64,000 nt of DNA from JAEUMW01 sp963734295 (GTDB lineage Bacteria > Pseudomonadota > Gammaproteobacteria > Burkholderiales > JAEUMW01): contig CAVTGS010000012.1 in the NCBI GenBank assembly GCA_963734295.1, positions 496,001 to 560,000 on the forward strand, given 5' to 3'. A program made the position numbers and the translations under genes. Within the stretch, counting starts at the first letter, position 1; every line of letters starts with the position of its first letter. Shown here in pieces: positions 31,271 to 41,550 of this stretch. The notes under the pieces were generated by a model. That model ran no database searches and was not told where the DNA came from. It saw only the letters and a list, made by a program, of their open reading frames with translations.

Positions 31271-32566
31271 ATGGGCGAAACCAAGACCGCTACCCTGACC
31301 GTAACCCACGCCAACAAGAGTGTGGAGCTGCCGATCCTCTCCGGTACCCATGGACCGGATGTCGTGGACATCCGCGCCTTGACCGGGAAGACCGGCGTCT
31401 TCACCTTCGACCCCGGCTTCCTCGCCACCGCGAGCTGCATGTCGCGCATCACCTACATCGACGGCGACGAGGGCGTGCTCCTGTACCGCGGCTATCCGAT
31501 CGAGCAGCTCGCGGTGCACTGCGACTTCCTCGACGTGTGCTTCCTGCTCCTGCGCGGCGAGCTGCCGGACGCCAAGCAGAAGGCCGACTTCCACACCACG
31601 ATCCAGCGCCACACCATGGTGCACGAGCAGATGGCCCGCTTCTTCCAGGGCTTTCGCCGCGACGCACACCCGATGGCGGTGCTGGTGGGCGTGGTGGGCG
31701 CGTTGTCGGCTTTCTATCACGAGGCGATGGACATCTCCGATCAGTTGCATCGGGACATCTCCGCCAATCGACTGATCGCGAAGCTGCCCACCATCACGGC
31801 CATGGCCTACAAGTACAACGTGGGCCAGCCGTTCATATATCCACGCAACGACCTGAGCTACGCCGCGAATTTCATGCACATGATGTTCGCGACGCCGTGC
31901 GAGAAGTACGAGCCGAACCCGGTGCTGGTCAAGGCGCTCGACCGCATCCTCATCCTGCACGCCGATCACGAGCAGAACGCCTCGACCTCGACGGTGCGGC
32001 TGGCCGGCTCCTCGGGGGCGAACCCGTTCGCCTGCATCTCGGCCGGCATCGCCTGCCTGTGGGGCCCGGCGCACGGCGGCGCGAACGAGGCCTGCCTCAA
32101 CATGCTGGAGCAGATCGGCGATGCCTCGCGCGTGGGCCAGTACATCACGCGCGCGAAGGACAAGAGCGATTCGTTCAAGCTGATGGGCTTCGGTCACCGC
32201 GTCTACAAGAACTACGATCCGCGCGCGAAGCTGATGCGCGAGACCTGCCACGAGGTGCTGTCCGAGTTGGGGCTCGAGAACGATCGCCTCTTCAAGCTCG
32301 CGATGGCGTTGGAGAAGATCGCGCTCGAGGACGACTACTTCGTCGAGAAGAAGCTCTACCCGAACGTGGACTTCTACTCGGGCATCGTGCAGAAGGCGCT
32401 CGGCATCCCGGTGTCGATGTTCACGGCGATCTTCGCCATGGCGCGCACGGTGGGCTGGATCGCGCAGTGGAGCGAGATGATCTCGGATCCGGAATACAAG
32501 ATCGGCCGCCCGCGCCAGCTCTACGTCGGCGCGCCCCGGCGGGATGTACCGAACAACAAGAAATGA
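31271..32566 (+). CDS. gltA: Citrate synthase (type II)
   Basis: This enzyme condenses oxaloacetate and acetyl-CoA. It has 431 aa, the hexameric NADH-sensitive type. Catalytic segments are LILHADHEQNASTSTVRL, GPAHGGANEACLNML and MGFGHRVYKNYDPRAKLM. It lies between sdhE and odhA, and the gaps of 77 and 66 bases contain no terminator, so it belongs to the sdh-odh operon. Confidence 0.97.
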   Translation: MGETKTATLTVTHANKSVELPILSGTHGPDVVDIRALTGKTGVFTFDPGFLATASCMSRITYIDGDEGVLLYRGYPIEQLAVHCDFLDVCFLLLRGELPDAKQKADFHTTIQRHTMVHEQMARFFQGFRRDAHPMAVLVGVVGALSAFYHEAMDISDQLHRDISANRLIAKLPTITAMAYKYNVGQPFIYPRNDLSYAANFMHMMFATPCEKYEPNPVLVKALDRILILHADHEQNASTSTVRLAGSSGANPFACISAGIACLWGPAHGGANEACLNMLEQIGDASRVGQYITRAKDKSDSFKLMGFGHRVYKNYDPRAKLMRETCHEVLSELGLENDRLFKLAMALEKIALEDDYFVEKKLYPNVDFYSGIVQKALGIPVSMFTAIFAMARTVGWIAQWSEMISDPEYKIGRPRQLYVGAPRRDVPNNKK

Positions 32567-32632
32567 TGACGGTCCCGGGCCGACACAGGCCTCGGGGATA
32601 ACCGGAAAAAAGAGAGCACGGAGGAGGCTAAA

Positions 32633-35524
32633 ATGTTTCAGGACGCGCTGAGCAGTTCGTATCTGTCAGGCGGCAACGCCGCATTCATCGAAGAGCTCTA
32701 CGAGCAGTATCTGCGGGATCCGGACGCCGTCGATAGCGCGTGGCGACAGCATTTCGACGGCCTCGGGCACCCGTTGGGCGGGCGTGAGGTCGCGCACGGT
32801 CCGATCGTGGCCGCCTTCGAGGCGCGGGCGAAGCGCGCACCGGTCGTGCAGCGGCAGATGCAGGAGGACCTGCCCTCCATCGAGCGCAAGCAGGTCTCGG
32901 TGCTGCAGCTCATCAATGCCTACCGGTTTCTCGGTGTGCGTCACGCGAACGTCGACCCGCTGGGACGCGCGGAGAAGCCCTATCTGCCGGAGCTCGACCC
33001 CGCGCACTACGGCTTTACCGACGAGGACATGGGCACGACGTTCAACACCGGCTCGCTCGTCGGCCCGGATCAGCTGCCGCTGCGCGACATCATCAAGGCG
33101 GTGCAGGACACCTACTGCGGCAGCATCGGCGCCGAGTACATGCACATGACGGACACGCCGCAGAAGCGCTGGATCCAGGCGCGGCTGGAGAGCGTGCACG
33201 GTCGCCCGCAATACGCCCCGGAGTTCCGGCGCTGGCTCCTGGAACGCGTGACCGCGGCGGAGGGACTCGAGCGCTACTTGCACACCCGGTTCGTCGGCCA
33301 GAAGCGTTTCTCCGGCGAGGGCGGCGAATCGCTCACGCCGCTCCTCGATCACCTGCTGCAGCAGGCGGGTGCCAAGGGCATCCAGGAAACCGTCATCGGC
33401 ATGGCCCACCGCGGCCGTCTCAACGTGCTCGTGAACACGCTCGGCAAGATGCCGCAGGATCTCTTTGCCGAGTTCGAGGGCAAGCACAACAGCGCGCTCC
33501 TCTCCGGCGACGTGAAGTACCACCAGGGGTTCTCGTCGGGCGTCTCGACGCCGGGCGGACCGATGCACCTCACGCTCGCATTCAACCCTTCGCACCTCGA
33601 GATCGTGAATCCCGTGGTCGAGGGCTCGGTGCGGGCACGCCAGCATCGCCGGCGCGACACGGAGGGCAAGCAGGTGCTGCCGGTCCTGATCCATGGCGAC
33701 GCCGCGTTCGCCGGGCAGGGCGTGGTGATGGAGACGCTTAATCTCTCCGGGACGCGCGGCTACGGCACCGGCGGCACCGTGCACATCATCATCAACAATC
33801 AGATCGGTTTCACCACCTCCGATCCGCGAGATACACGCTCCACGCTGTACTGCACGGATGTCGCGAAGATGGTCGAGTGCCCGATCTTCCACGTGAACGG
33901 GGACGATCCCGACGCGGTGGTGATGGTGACCGAGATCGCGCTCGACTTCCGCATGCAGTTCGGGAAGGACGTGGTGGTCGATGTCGTCTGCTATCGCCGC
34001 CAGGGGCACAACGAGCAGGACGAGCCGCTCGTCACGCAGCCGCTCATGTACAAGAAGATCGCCAAGCATCCGAGCACGCGGAAGCTCTATGCCGAGCGCC
34101 TCGAGCGGGAAGGCGTCATCCGCGAGGGCGAAGGGGACGAGATGGTGAAGGCCTATCGCCAGACGCTGGAGGCCGGCGAGCACACCAACAAGTTCGTGCT
34201 CTTCGATCACAAGCCCGCGTTCGCCGTGAACTGGCAGCCCTATATCGGCACCGAGTGGACCCTCCCGGCGGCGACCGGCATGCCGCTCGCCGATCTCACC
34301 GCGCTGGCGCGGGGCCTCACCACCATTCCGCCCGAGTTCAAGCTGCAGTCGCGAGTAGAGAAGATCATTGCCGACCGCAAAGCGATGGGAGAGGGCCGGC
34401 TCCCGCTCGACTGGGGCATGGCGGAAAACCTCGCCTACGCGTCCCTGCTGAAGGAGGGCTATCCCGTGCGACTGTCGGGTCAGGACTCCGGGCGCGGCAC
34501 GTTCTTCCATCGCCACGCCGTGCTGCACGACCAGAACCGGGAGCGCTGGGACGACGGCACCTTCATTCCGCTGCAACATGTGTCCGAGGGTCAGGCCGAC
34601 TTTCTCGTCATCGACTCGGTCCTGTCGGAAGAGGCGGTGCTCGGCTTCGAATACGGGTATGCCACGGGGGCCCCGGACGAGCTAGTCATCTGGGAGGCGC
34701 AGTTCGGCGATTTCGCGAACGGCGCGCAGGTCGTGGTCGATCAGTTCATCAGCTCGGGCGAGGCCAAATGGGGCCGACTCTGCGGCCTCGTGATGATGCT
34801 GCCGCACGGCTTCGAAGGCCAGGGCCCGGAGCACTCCTCGGCGCGGCTCGAGCGTTATCTTCAGCTGTGCGCGCAGTACAACATGCAGGTCGTCGTTCCC
34901 TCGACACCCGCCCAGATGTACCACATGCTGCGCCGGCAGATGCTAAGGGCACACCGCAAGCCGCTCATCGTCATGACGCCGAAGAGCATGCTGCGGCACA
35001 AGGAGTCCGTGTCGAGCCTGGAAGATCTCGCCAAGGGCCAGTTTCAGACGGTGATCGGCGAGCAGGAAAGTGTCGATCCAAACGCGGTCCGGCGGCTCAT
35101 CCTGTGCAGCGGCAAGGTCTACTACGACCTTCTCGCGCGACGGCGCGAGCTCGGCACGGCAACCGCCGCGATCGTCCGTGTCGAGCAGCTCTATCCGTTT
35201 CCGCACGACGCCTTGCAGGCGCAGGTCGATCTCTACGGCAAGGCAACGGAAGTGATGTGGGTGCAGGAGGAGCCCGGCAATCAGGGCGCCTGGCATCGCA
35301 TCCAACACTATCTCCTGCGCCATATGCGTGCCGACCAGGTCCTTGCTTATGCGCTGCGGCCGTCCTCGGCGGCGCCGGCGGTGGGGTCGCTCGCGCTCCA
35401 CAATCAGCAGCAGAAGGAACTCATGGAGGCGGCCTTCGGACCGATCGCCGGCAACGCCGCGAGCGTCGTGCCGCATCCGTCGCCGAGAAAAGAGCGCACC
35501 TCTCGTGCCTTGGCGCGAAGCTAA
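32633..35524 (+). CDS. odhA: 2-oxoglutarate dehydrogenase E1 component
   Basis: This thiamine-diphosphate enzyme decarboxylates 2-oxoglutarate. It has 963 aa, the usual E1o length. The N-terminal E2-binding region LSGGNAAFIEELYEQYLRDP is present. Substrate and cofactor segments are IGMAHRGRLNVLVNTLGKMP, AFNPSHLEIVNPVVEGSVRA, VLIHGDAAFAGQGVVMETLN and GHNEQDEPLVTQPLMYKKI. The C-terminal transketolase domain includes MLPHGFEGQGPEHSSARLER. It is followed after 13 bases by odhB. Confidence 0.98.
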   Translation: MFQDALSSSYLSGGNAAFIEELYEQYLRDPDAVDSAWRQHFDGLGHPLGGREVAHGPIVAAFEARAKRAPVVQRQMQEDLPSIERKQVSVLQLINAYRFLGVRHANVDPLGRAEKPYLPELDPAHYGFTDEDMGTTFNTGSLVGPDQLPLRDIIKAVQDTYCGSIGAEYMHMTDTPQKRWIQARLESVHGRPQYAPEFRRWLLERVTAAEGLERYLHTRFVGQKRFSGEGGESLTPLLDHLLQQAGAKGIQETVIGMAHRGRLNVLVNTLGKMPQDLFAEFEGKHNSALLSGDVKYHQGFSSGVSTPGGPMHLTLAFNPSHLEIVNPVVEGSVRARQHRRRDTEGKQVLPVLIHGDAAFAGQGVVMETLNLSGTRGYGTGGTVHIIINNQIGFTTSDPRDTRSTLYCTDVAKMVECPIFHVNGDDPDAVVMVTEIALDFRMQFGKDVVVDVVCYRRQGHNEQDEPLVTQPLMYKKIAKHPSTRKLYAERLEREGVIREGEGDEMVKAYRQTLEAGEHTNKFVLFDHKPAFAVNWQPYIGTEWTLPAATGMPLADLTALARGLTTIPPEFKLQSRVEKIIADRKAMGEGRLPLDWGMAENLAYASLLKEGYPVRLSGQDSGRGTFFHRHAVLHDQNRERWDDGTFIPLQHVSEGQADFLVIDSVLSEEAVLGFEYGYATGAPDELVIWEAQFGDFANGAQVVVDQFISSGEAKWGRLCGLVMMLPHGFEGQGPEHSSARLERYLQLCAQYNMQVVVPSTPAQMYHMLRRQMLRAHRKPLIVMTPKSMLRHKESVSSLEDLAKGQFQTVIGEQESVDPNAVRRLILCSGKVYYDLLARRRELGTATAAIVRVEQLYPFPHDALQAQVDLYGKATEVMWVQEEPGNQGAWHRIQHYLLRHMRADQVLAYALRPSSAAPAVGSLALHNQQQKELMEAAFGPIAGNAASVVPHPSPRKERTSRALARS

Positions 35525-35537
35525 TCGAGGAAAAAAC

Positions 35538-36761
35538 ATGCTAGTCGAAATCAAGGTCCCAGCGCTTTCGGAGTCGGTCTCCTCGGCCACCCTCGTCGCT
35601 TGGCGCAAGAAGCAGGGGGAGTACGTCGAGCGCGACGAGAACATGATCGACATCGAAACCGACAAGGTGGTGCTCGAGCTGCCGGCCCCGCAGGCGGGGG
35701 TGCTCGTCAAGATCCTGAAGGGCGATGGCGCCACCGTCGTGAGCGACGAGGTGATCGCCACCATCGATACCGAGGCGAAGGCCGCGGGCGCTGCGGCGCC
35801 TGCGGCAGCGGTCGTCCCCGCCCCTGCGCGGCAAGCGACGCAAGGGGCGCCGGCACTTGCCGCCGACAGGATCGTCATGCCGGCAGCACGCAAGATCGCC
35901 GCCGACAAGGGCCTCGATCCGCTCACCCTCGAGGGCAGCGGCCGCGGCGGCCGGGTCACCAAGGGCGATGTGCTGGGTGCCGTAGTGAAACCGGCGCAGC
36001 CTGTCGCCAAGCCTGCCGCGCCGGCGCCGGCTCCGCTGACCGTGCAAAGGGATCTCGCCGGACGCCCCGACCAGCGCGTGCCGATGACGCGGCTGCGCAA
36101 GCGCGTGGCCGAGCGCCTGATCCAGTCGCAGTCGACTGCCGCCATTCTCACCACGTTCAACGAGGTGAACATGGCGCCGGTGATGGAGTTGCGGAAGAAG
36201 TATCAGGAGCGCTTCGAAAAGAACCACGGCGTGAAGCTCGGCTTCATGTCGTTTTTCGTGAAGGCGGCGGTCGCGGCGTTGAAGCGGTATCCGATCGTGA
36301 ATGCGTCGGTGGACGGCGACGACATCATCTATCATGGCTACTACGACATCGGGATCGCGGTGGGCAGCGAGCGCGGTCTGGTGGTGCCGATCGTCCGCAA
36401 TGCCGATGAGCTCGCGCTCGCCGACATCGAGAAGCAGATCGCAGACTTCGGGGCGCGCGCCAAGAGCGGCAAGATCACCCTCGAAGAGTTGACGGGCGGA
36501 ACGTTCTCCATCTCCAACGGCGGTGTCTTCGGTTCGATGCTCTCGACCCCCATCATCAATCCTCCCCAGAGCGCGATTCTCGGTATCCATGCCACCAAGG
36601 AGCGCCCGGTGGTGGAAAACGGCCAGATCGTGATCCGGCCGATCAATTACCTCGCGCTGTCATACGACCACCGCATCGTCGACGGCCGCGAAGCCGTGCT
36701 GTCGCTGGTGGCGATCAAGGAGGCGCTCGAGGATCCAGCCCGCCTGCTGCTGGACGTCTGA
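35538..36761 (+). CDS. odhB: Dihydrolipoamide succinyltransferase (2-oxoglutarate dehydrogenase E2)
   Basis: This 407-aa core subunit of the 2-oxoglutarate dehydrogenase complex has a lipoyl domain (1-78) with the modified lysine in DIETDKVVLELPAP, an Ala/Pro linker, and the E3/E1-binding region AARKIAADKGLDPLTLEGSG. The catalytic acyltransferase domain ends with the active-site histidine motif ALSYDHRIVDGREAV. It has a single lipoyl domain, as usual for E2o. Confidence 0.97.
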   Translation: MLVEIKVPALSESVSSATLVAWRKKQGEYVERDENMIDIETDKVVLELPAPQAGVLVKILKGDGATVVSDEVIATIDTEAKAAGAAAPAAAVVPAPARQATQGAPALAADRIVMPAARKIAADKGLDPLTLEGSGRGGRVTKGDVLGAVVKPAQPVAKPAAPAPAPLTVQRDLAGRPDQRVPMTRLRKRVAERLIQSQSTAAILTTFNEVNMAPVMELRKKYQERFEKNHGVKLGFMSFFVKAAVAALKRYPIVNASVDGDDIIYHGYYDIGIAVGSERGLVVPIVRNADELALADIEKQIADFGARAKSGKITLEELTGGTFSISNGGVFGSMLSTPIINPPQSAILGIHATKERPVVENGQIVIRPINYLALSYDHRIVDGREAVLSLVAIKEALEDPARLLLDV

Positions 36762-36821
36762 CCGGAACTGCCCGTGCCGAGGGGTGTGCCCGCGGCGCGA
36801 ATCAATCGGGAGGTTTTCTGC

Positions 36822-38249
36822 ATGTCTCAAGTGTTCGACGTCGCTGTTATCGGCGCCGGCCCGGGCGGCTACGTGGCCGCCATCCGCGCCGCTCAGCTCG
36901 GGATGTCCGTCGCCTGCATCGACGACTGGAAGAACAAGAAGGGGCGGCCCAGTCTGGGCGGCACCTGCCTCAACGTGGGCTGCATTCCGTCCAAGGCGCT
37001 GCTCGAATCGTCCGAGAACTTCGAGCGCGCTGCGCACAAGTTCGCCGACCACGGCATTCGCATGCAGGGCATCTCGATGGACATCGCGACCATGCAGGCG
37101 CGCAAGGAGAAGATCGTCGATACGCTCACCTCCGGCATCGCGATGCTCTTCAAGAAGAACAAGGTGACTTCCGTGCACGGCCGCGGACGCCTCGTTTCGG
37201 CAGGCGCCACCTATGGCATCCAGGTGAGCCAGGGCGCAAGCTCCGAGGTGATCGAGGCGAAACACGTCATCATCGCCACCGGATCGCTGCCGCGTCAGCT
37301 GCCGATGGCGGAGGTCGATAACGAGCTCATTCTGGACAACGAGGGCGCGCTCGCCATCGGCGAGGTGCCGCGCAAGCTCGGGGTCGTCGGCGCCGGCGTC
37401 ATCGGGCTCGAGATGGGCAGCGTCTGGCGGCGCCTCGGCGCCGACGTGACGGTGCTGGAGGCCCTGCCTGCGTTTCTGTCCGCGGTGGACGAGCAGGTCG
37501 CGAAGGAGGCCTTCCGCATCTTCTCGAAGGATCTCGGCCTCGTGATCAATAACGGGGTCAAGATCGAGACCGTCACCAAGGCCAAGGGCAAGGTCGCCGT
37601 CAAGTACGAGGACAAGGACGGCGTGCACAAGGCCGAGTTCGACAAGCTCATCGTCTCCATTGGCCGCGTGCCGAATTCCGCGAGCGTCGGTCCGGACGCG
37701 GTGGGGCTCAAGGTCGATGCGCGGGGGTTTATCGAGGTCGACGACCATTGCCGCACCAACCTCCCCAATGTCTACGCGATCGGCGATGTGGTGCGCGGGC
37801 CGATGCTCGCACACAAGTCATCGGAGGAGGGCGTAGCGGTGGCCGAGCTCATCGCGGGGCAGCAGAGCCACGTCAATCTCGAGACCGTGCCGTGGGTCAT
37901 CTACACGTCGCCCGAGATCGCCTGGGTCGGGCGCAACGAGCAGGAGCTGAAGGAGGCGGGTGTAGCCTACCGGTCCGGCATGTTCCCGTTCACCGCGAAC
38001 GGCCGCGCGCGGTCTCTGGGCGAGACGAACGGCTTCGTCAAGATCCTCGCCGACGCGGATAGCGACCGTATCCTGGGCGTGCACATCATCGGGCCGTTCG
38101 CTTCGGAGCTCATCGCGGAAGCGACGGTGGCAATGGAGTTCGGGGCGAGCGCAGAGGACATCGCGCGCATCGTGCACGCGCATCCGTCGCTCTCGGAAGT
38201 GGTGCACGAGGCGGCGCTCGGCGTCGGCGGCCGCACACTGCACCTCTGA
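36822..38249 (+). CDS. lpdA: Dihydrolipoamide dehydrogenase (E3)
   Basis: This flavoprotein reoxidises lipoyl groups of the 2-oxoglutarate complex. It has 475 aa. DVAVIGAGPGGYVAAIRAAQ is the FAD fold, GGTCLNVGCIPSKALL carries the redox disulfide, GVVGAGVIGLEMGSVWRRLG the NAD fold, and HAHPSLSEVVHEA the catalytic His/Glu. The ATG at 36822 has GGGAGG upstream; an earlier in-frame GTG adds a non-conserved leader. It ends the odh operon; zapE starts one base after its stop. Confidence 0.97.
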   Translation: MSQVFDVAVIGAGPGGYVAAIRAAQLGMSVACIDDWKNKKGRPSLGGTCLNVGCIPSKALLESSENFERAAHKFADHGIRMQGISMDIATMQARKEKIVDTLTSGIAMLFKKNKVTSVHGRGRLVSAGATYGIQVSQGASSEVIEAKHVIIATGSLPRQLPMAEVDNELILDNEGALAIGEVPRKLGVVGAGVIGLEMGSVWRRLGADVTVLEALPAFLSAVDEQVAKEAFRIFSKDLGLVINNGVKIETVTKAKGKVAVKYEDKDGVHKAEFDKLIVSIGRVPNSASVGPDAVGLKVDARGFIEVDDHCRTNLPNVYAIGDVVRGPMLAHKSSEEGVAVAELIAGQQSHVNLETVPWVIYTSPEIAWVGRNEQELKEAGVAYRSGMFPFTANGRARSLGETNGFVKILADADSDRILGVHIIGPFASELIAEATVAMEFGASAEDIARIVHAHPSLSEVVHEAALGVGGRTLHL

Positions 38250-38250
38250 C

Positions 38251-39435
38251 ATGCGTGATGCCGCGATGGACCGGCTGGACGCTCGTGCGCTGAAAGGGAT
38301 GCGGTCGTCGCCGCCCACGGCGCAGGCGGATGCGGCCCGGCTGCCCGCCGCCGGTAGCAGCGTCTCCGGCTGGATTCGGCAACACGCGACCCGCCACGGC
38401 TTCGAGCTCGACGACGCGCAGCGAGCGGTGCTGCCGCACCTCCAGCGTCTCTTCGAGGATCTCGTCGCCGCCGAGCGCGCCGGCGGTCCGCTGCTGCGCC
38501 TGCTCGGTGGCAGGCGCCCGGTGAAGGGGCTCTACCTGTGGGGCGGCGTGGGACGCGGGAAGAGCTTTCTCATGGACAGCTTCTTCGCGGCGGCGCCGGT
38601 CAAGCGGAAACAGCGTCTGCACTTCCACCGTTTCATGCAGGACATTCATCGCGAGCTCGCAGCCTTGCAGGGCCAGTCGAACCCGCTCGCAACGGTCGCG
38701 AAGCGGCTCGCCCGCGACACGAAGCTCCTCTGCCTCGACGAATTCCTCGTCACCGACATCGGGGATGCGATGCTGATGCGTCACCTGCTGGAGGGTCTCT
38801 TCGCCGCGGGCGTGGTGCTGGTGACGACCTCCAACACCAAGCCTGCCAACCTTTACCTGAACGGCTTGCAGAGGGGCCAGTTCCTGCCCGCCATCGAGCT
38901 CCTGCAGAAGCACCTCCAGGTCCTCGAGCTGGAAGGCAGGCAGGACTATCGCCTGCGGGCGCTGGAGCAGCTCGGCGTCTACCATTCACCCCTGTCGGAC
39001 GCGACCGAGCAGCGGATGCAGGAAGAATTCGTCGCCATCGCCCGCGACGAAGGGGAGGCCGATACCCTGGTCGAGGTGGACGGCCGGCAGTTGAGCGCGC
39101 GGCGCTCGGCGCCCGGCGTCATCTGGTTCGAATTCGGGGAGCTGTGCCAGAAGCCCCGCGGCCAAGTCGATTTCATCGAGCTCGCGCGCCGCTATCACAC
39201 GGTGCTGCTGTCGCAGATCCCGCGCATGTTCGCCGACGAGCGCGATGCGGCGCGGCGCTTCGCGTGGCTGGTCGACGAGTTCTACGACCGGCGCGTCAAG
39301 CTCATCGTCTCGGCCGAGGCGCCCCTGGAGGGTCTGCTCGATCCAACCGCGGTGGGGCGCGATCTCGAGCGCACCGTGAGCCGGTTGGTCGAAATGCAGA
39401 GCCACCATTATCTCGCGCAGCCGCACCTGGGCTAG
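38251..39435 (+). CDS. zapE: Cell division protein ZapE (AFG1-like ATPase)
   Basis: This 394-aa P-loop ATPase has Walker A in LYLWGGVGRGKSFLMDSFF and Walker B in LLCLDEFLVTDIGDAM, with VVLVTTSNTKPANLYLNGLQ as sensor region. The ZapE/AFG1 family binds FtsZ and affects Z-ring stability under stress. It follows lpdA directly, a frequent arrangement in betaproteobacteria, with no evident functional link to the TCA cycle. Confidence 0.93.
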   Translation: MRDAAMDRLDARALKGMRSSPPTAQADAARLPAAGSSVSGWIRQHATRHGFELDDAQRAVLPHLQRLFEDLVAAERAGGPLLRLLGGRRPVKGLYLWGGVGRGKSFLMDSFFAAAPVKRKQRLHFHRFMQDIHRELAALQGQSNPLATVAKRLARDTKLLCLDEFLVTDIGDAMLMRHLLEGLFAAGVVLVTTSNTKPANLYLNGLQRGQFLPAIELLQKHLQVLELEGRQDYRLRALEQLGVYHSPLSDATEQRMQEEFVAIARDEGEADTLVEVDGRQLSARRSAPGVIWFEFGELCQKPRGQVDFIELARRYHTVLLSQIPRMFADERDAARRFAWLVDEFYDRRVKLIVSAEAPLEGLLDPTAVGRDLERTVSRLVEMQSHHYLAQPHLG

Positions 39436-39539
39436 AATTCTGGGTTGCGGGGAGTCCGTGTCGGGGCGCAGCGCCGGCAGGTAGACGACACGCGGAGCAG
39501 TTCTGTGTCTTTCAAACAATATCGAGGAGGGAGCTGAAA

Positions 39540-41450
39540 ATGGGAGAAACCTACAAGGAGTTTCACCGCCGGTCGATCGAAGAGCGGGACGCGTTCTGGG
39601 GCGAGCTCGCCAAGCTCATTCACTGGCAGAAGCCGTTCGAGAAGGTTCTCGACTACAGCAACCCGCCGTTCGCGAAGTGGTTCCCCGGCGGGCTCACGAA
39701 CCTCTGCTACAACGCCGTCGACCGCCACGCGGCGGAGACCCCCGACCGCAAGGCGCTGGTCTACGTTTCGACCGAGATCAACGAGGAACGGATCTATTCG
39801 TACAAGGATCTCCTGGCCGAGGTCAATCGCTTCGCCGCGATCCTGCAGGAGCTCGGCGTGGGCAAGGGAGACCGCGTCCTCATCTACATGCCGATGGTCG
39901 CGGAGGCGGTTTTCGCGATGCTCGCCACTGTTCGCCTGGGCGCGATCCACTCGGTCGTGTTCGGCGGCTTCGCCTCGAACAGTCTGGCTACCCGCATCGA
40001 CGATGCAACACCGAAAGTGATGGTGACGACCGACGCCGGCATGCGCGGCGGCAAGGTGGTGCCCTACAAGAATCTCGTGGACGAGGCGATCCGCCTGTCC
40101 GAGGCGCCGCCGGCGAAGGTGCTGATGGTGAACCGCGGACTGGACAAGGAGATGCCGCTCGTTCCCGGCCGCGATGTTGACTACGCCGAGCTGCGCGCCA
40201 AGCACATGAACGCGCAGGTGCCGTGCGAGTGGGTGGATTCGACCCATCCGTCCTACATCCTCTATACGTCCGGCACTACCGGCAAGCCGAAGGGCGTGCA
40301 GCGCGACACCGGCGGCTATGCGGTCGCGCTCGCGTCGACCATGAAGTACATCTACTGTGGGAATCCCGGCGAGACATATTTCTCGACCTCGGACATCGGC
40401 TGGGTGGTCGGGCATTCGTACATCGTTTATGCGCCACTGCTCGGCGGCATGGCGACGGTGGTCTATGAAGGCCTGCCGATTCGCCCCGATCCGGGCATCT
40501 GGTGGAAGATCGTGCAGGACCACAAGGTGACGGTCATGTTCAGCGCGCCCACGGCCGCGCGCGTGCTCAAGAAACAGGATCCGGCGTTCCTCAAGAAATA
40601 CGACATCAGCACGCTGCGCGCGCTCTTCCTGGCGGGCGAGCCGCTGGACGAACCGACAGCGCGCTGGATCTCGGACGCGCTGGGGGTGCCGATCATCGAC
40701 AACTACTGGCAGACCGAAACCGGCTGGCCGATCTTGACCGCCGTGCACGGCGTGGAGAAGACGCCGACGAAATTCGGCAGCCCGTCGTTCCCGGCTTACG
40801 GTTACGACGTGCGCCTGCTGCACGAAGCCACGGGCGAAGAAGTGCCGCCGAACGAAAAGGGCGTCGTGTGCGTAGTGCCGCCGCTGCCGCCGGGCTGCCT
40901 CTCGACGGTGTGGGGCCAGGACGAACGCTTCGTGAAGACCTACTTCACGACGTTCAAGCACCCGATGGTGTATACGACTTTCGACTGGGGCATCCGCGAC
41001 AGCGAAGGCTATTACTTCATCCTCGGGCGCACCGACGACGTCATCAACGTTGCGGGTCATCGTCTCGGTACGCGCGAAATCGAGGAGGCGGTCAGCGGTC
41101 ACCCGAACATCGCCGAAGTGGCGGTGGTCGGCGTTGCCGATCAGCTCAAGGGACAGGTGCCGATGGCGTTCGCGGTAGTCAAGGACCCCGCGAAGATCGC
41201 GACGCCCGAGGCCAAGAAAGCCATGGAGAAAGAGGTGTTCGAGACCGTGGACAAGGCCCTCGGCGCGATCGGCAGGCCTTCACGCGTGCACTTCATCACG
41301 CAACTGCCGAAGACGCGCTCCGGGAAGGTGCTGCGCCGCTCGATCCAGGCGATCGCGGAAGGGCGCGATCCGGGCGATCTCACCACCCTCGACGATCAGG
41401 TCGGCATCGAGCAGATCAGGAGTGCCGTCGCCGCGACGATTAAAGCCTGA
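39540..41450 (+). CDS. prpE: Propionate-CoA ligase
   Basis: This 636-aa AMP-forming acyl-CoA synthetase is of the PrpE type (propionate, also acetate at lower efficiency). The P-loop is ILYTSGTTGKPKGVQRDTGG, the adenylate motif NYWQTETGWPILT, and the C-terminal acetylatable lysine lies in LPKTRSGKVLRRSIQAI. The N-terminal YKEFHRRSIEERDAFWGELA is typical for PrpE rather than Acs; the window also encodes a true Acs at 54025. A GGAGGGAG ribosome site precedes the ATG. A terminator follows. Confidence 0.9.
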   Translation: MGETYKEFHRRSIEERDAFWGELAKLIHWQKPFEKVLDYSNPPFAKWFPGGLTNLCYNAVDRHAAETPDRKALVYVSTEINEERIYSYKDLLAEVNRFAAILQELGVGKGDRVLIYMPMVAEAVFAMLATVRLGAIHSVVFGGFASNSLATRIDDATPKVMVTTDAGMRGGKVVPYKNLVDEAIRLSEAPPAKVLMVNRGLDKEMPLVPGRDVDYAELRAKHMNAQVPCEWVDSTHPSYILYTSGTTGKPKGVQRDTGGYAVALASTMKYIYCGNPGETYFSTSDIGWVVGHSYIVYAPLLGGMATVVYEGLPIRPDPGIWWKIVQDHKVTVMFSAPTAARVLKKQDPAFLKKYDISTLRALFLAGEPLDEPTARWISDALGVPIIDNYWQTETGWPILTAVHGVEKTPTKFGSPSFPAYGYDVRLLHEATGEEVPPNEKGVVCVVPPLPPGCLSTVWGQDERFVKTYFTTFKHPMVYTTFDWGIRDSEGYYFILGRTDDVINVAGHRLGTREIEEAVSGHPNIAEVAVVGVADQLKGQVPMAFAVVKDPAKIATPEAKKAMEKEVFETVDKALGAIGRPSRVHFITQLPKTRSGKVLRRSIQAIAEGRDPGDLTTLDDQVGIEQIRSAVAATIKA

Positions 41451-41470
41451 GCGAAGAACGTTTCACGTGG

Positions 41471-41505
41471 GGCCCGCCGTGCAAGCGGCGGGCCTTCTTG
41501 TTGGT
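41471..41505 (+). terminator. Rho-independent terminator after prpE
   Basis: GGCCCGCCG and CGGCGGGCC form a 9-base perfect stem with a 6-base loop, followed by TTCTTGTT. It lies 20 bases after the prpE stop. Confidence 0.8.
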
Positions 41506-41550
41506 GAGCCCGGCGGGGGACGAGGGCCGGGAAATAAGGCGCTTTGGGGC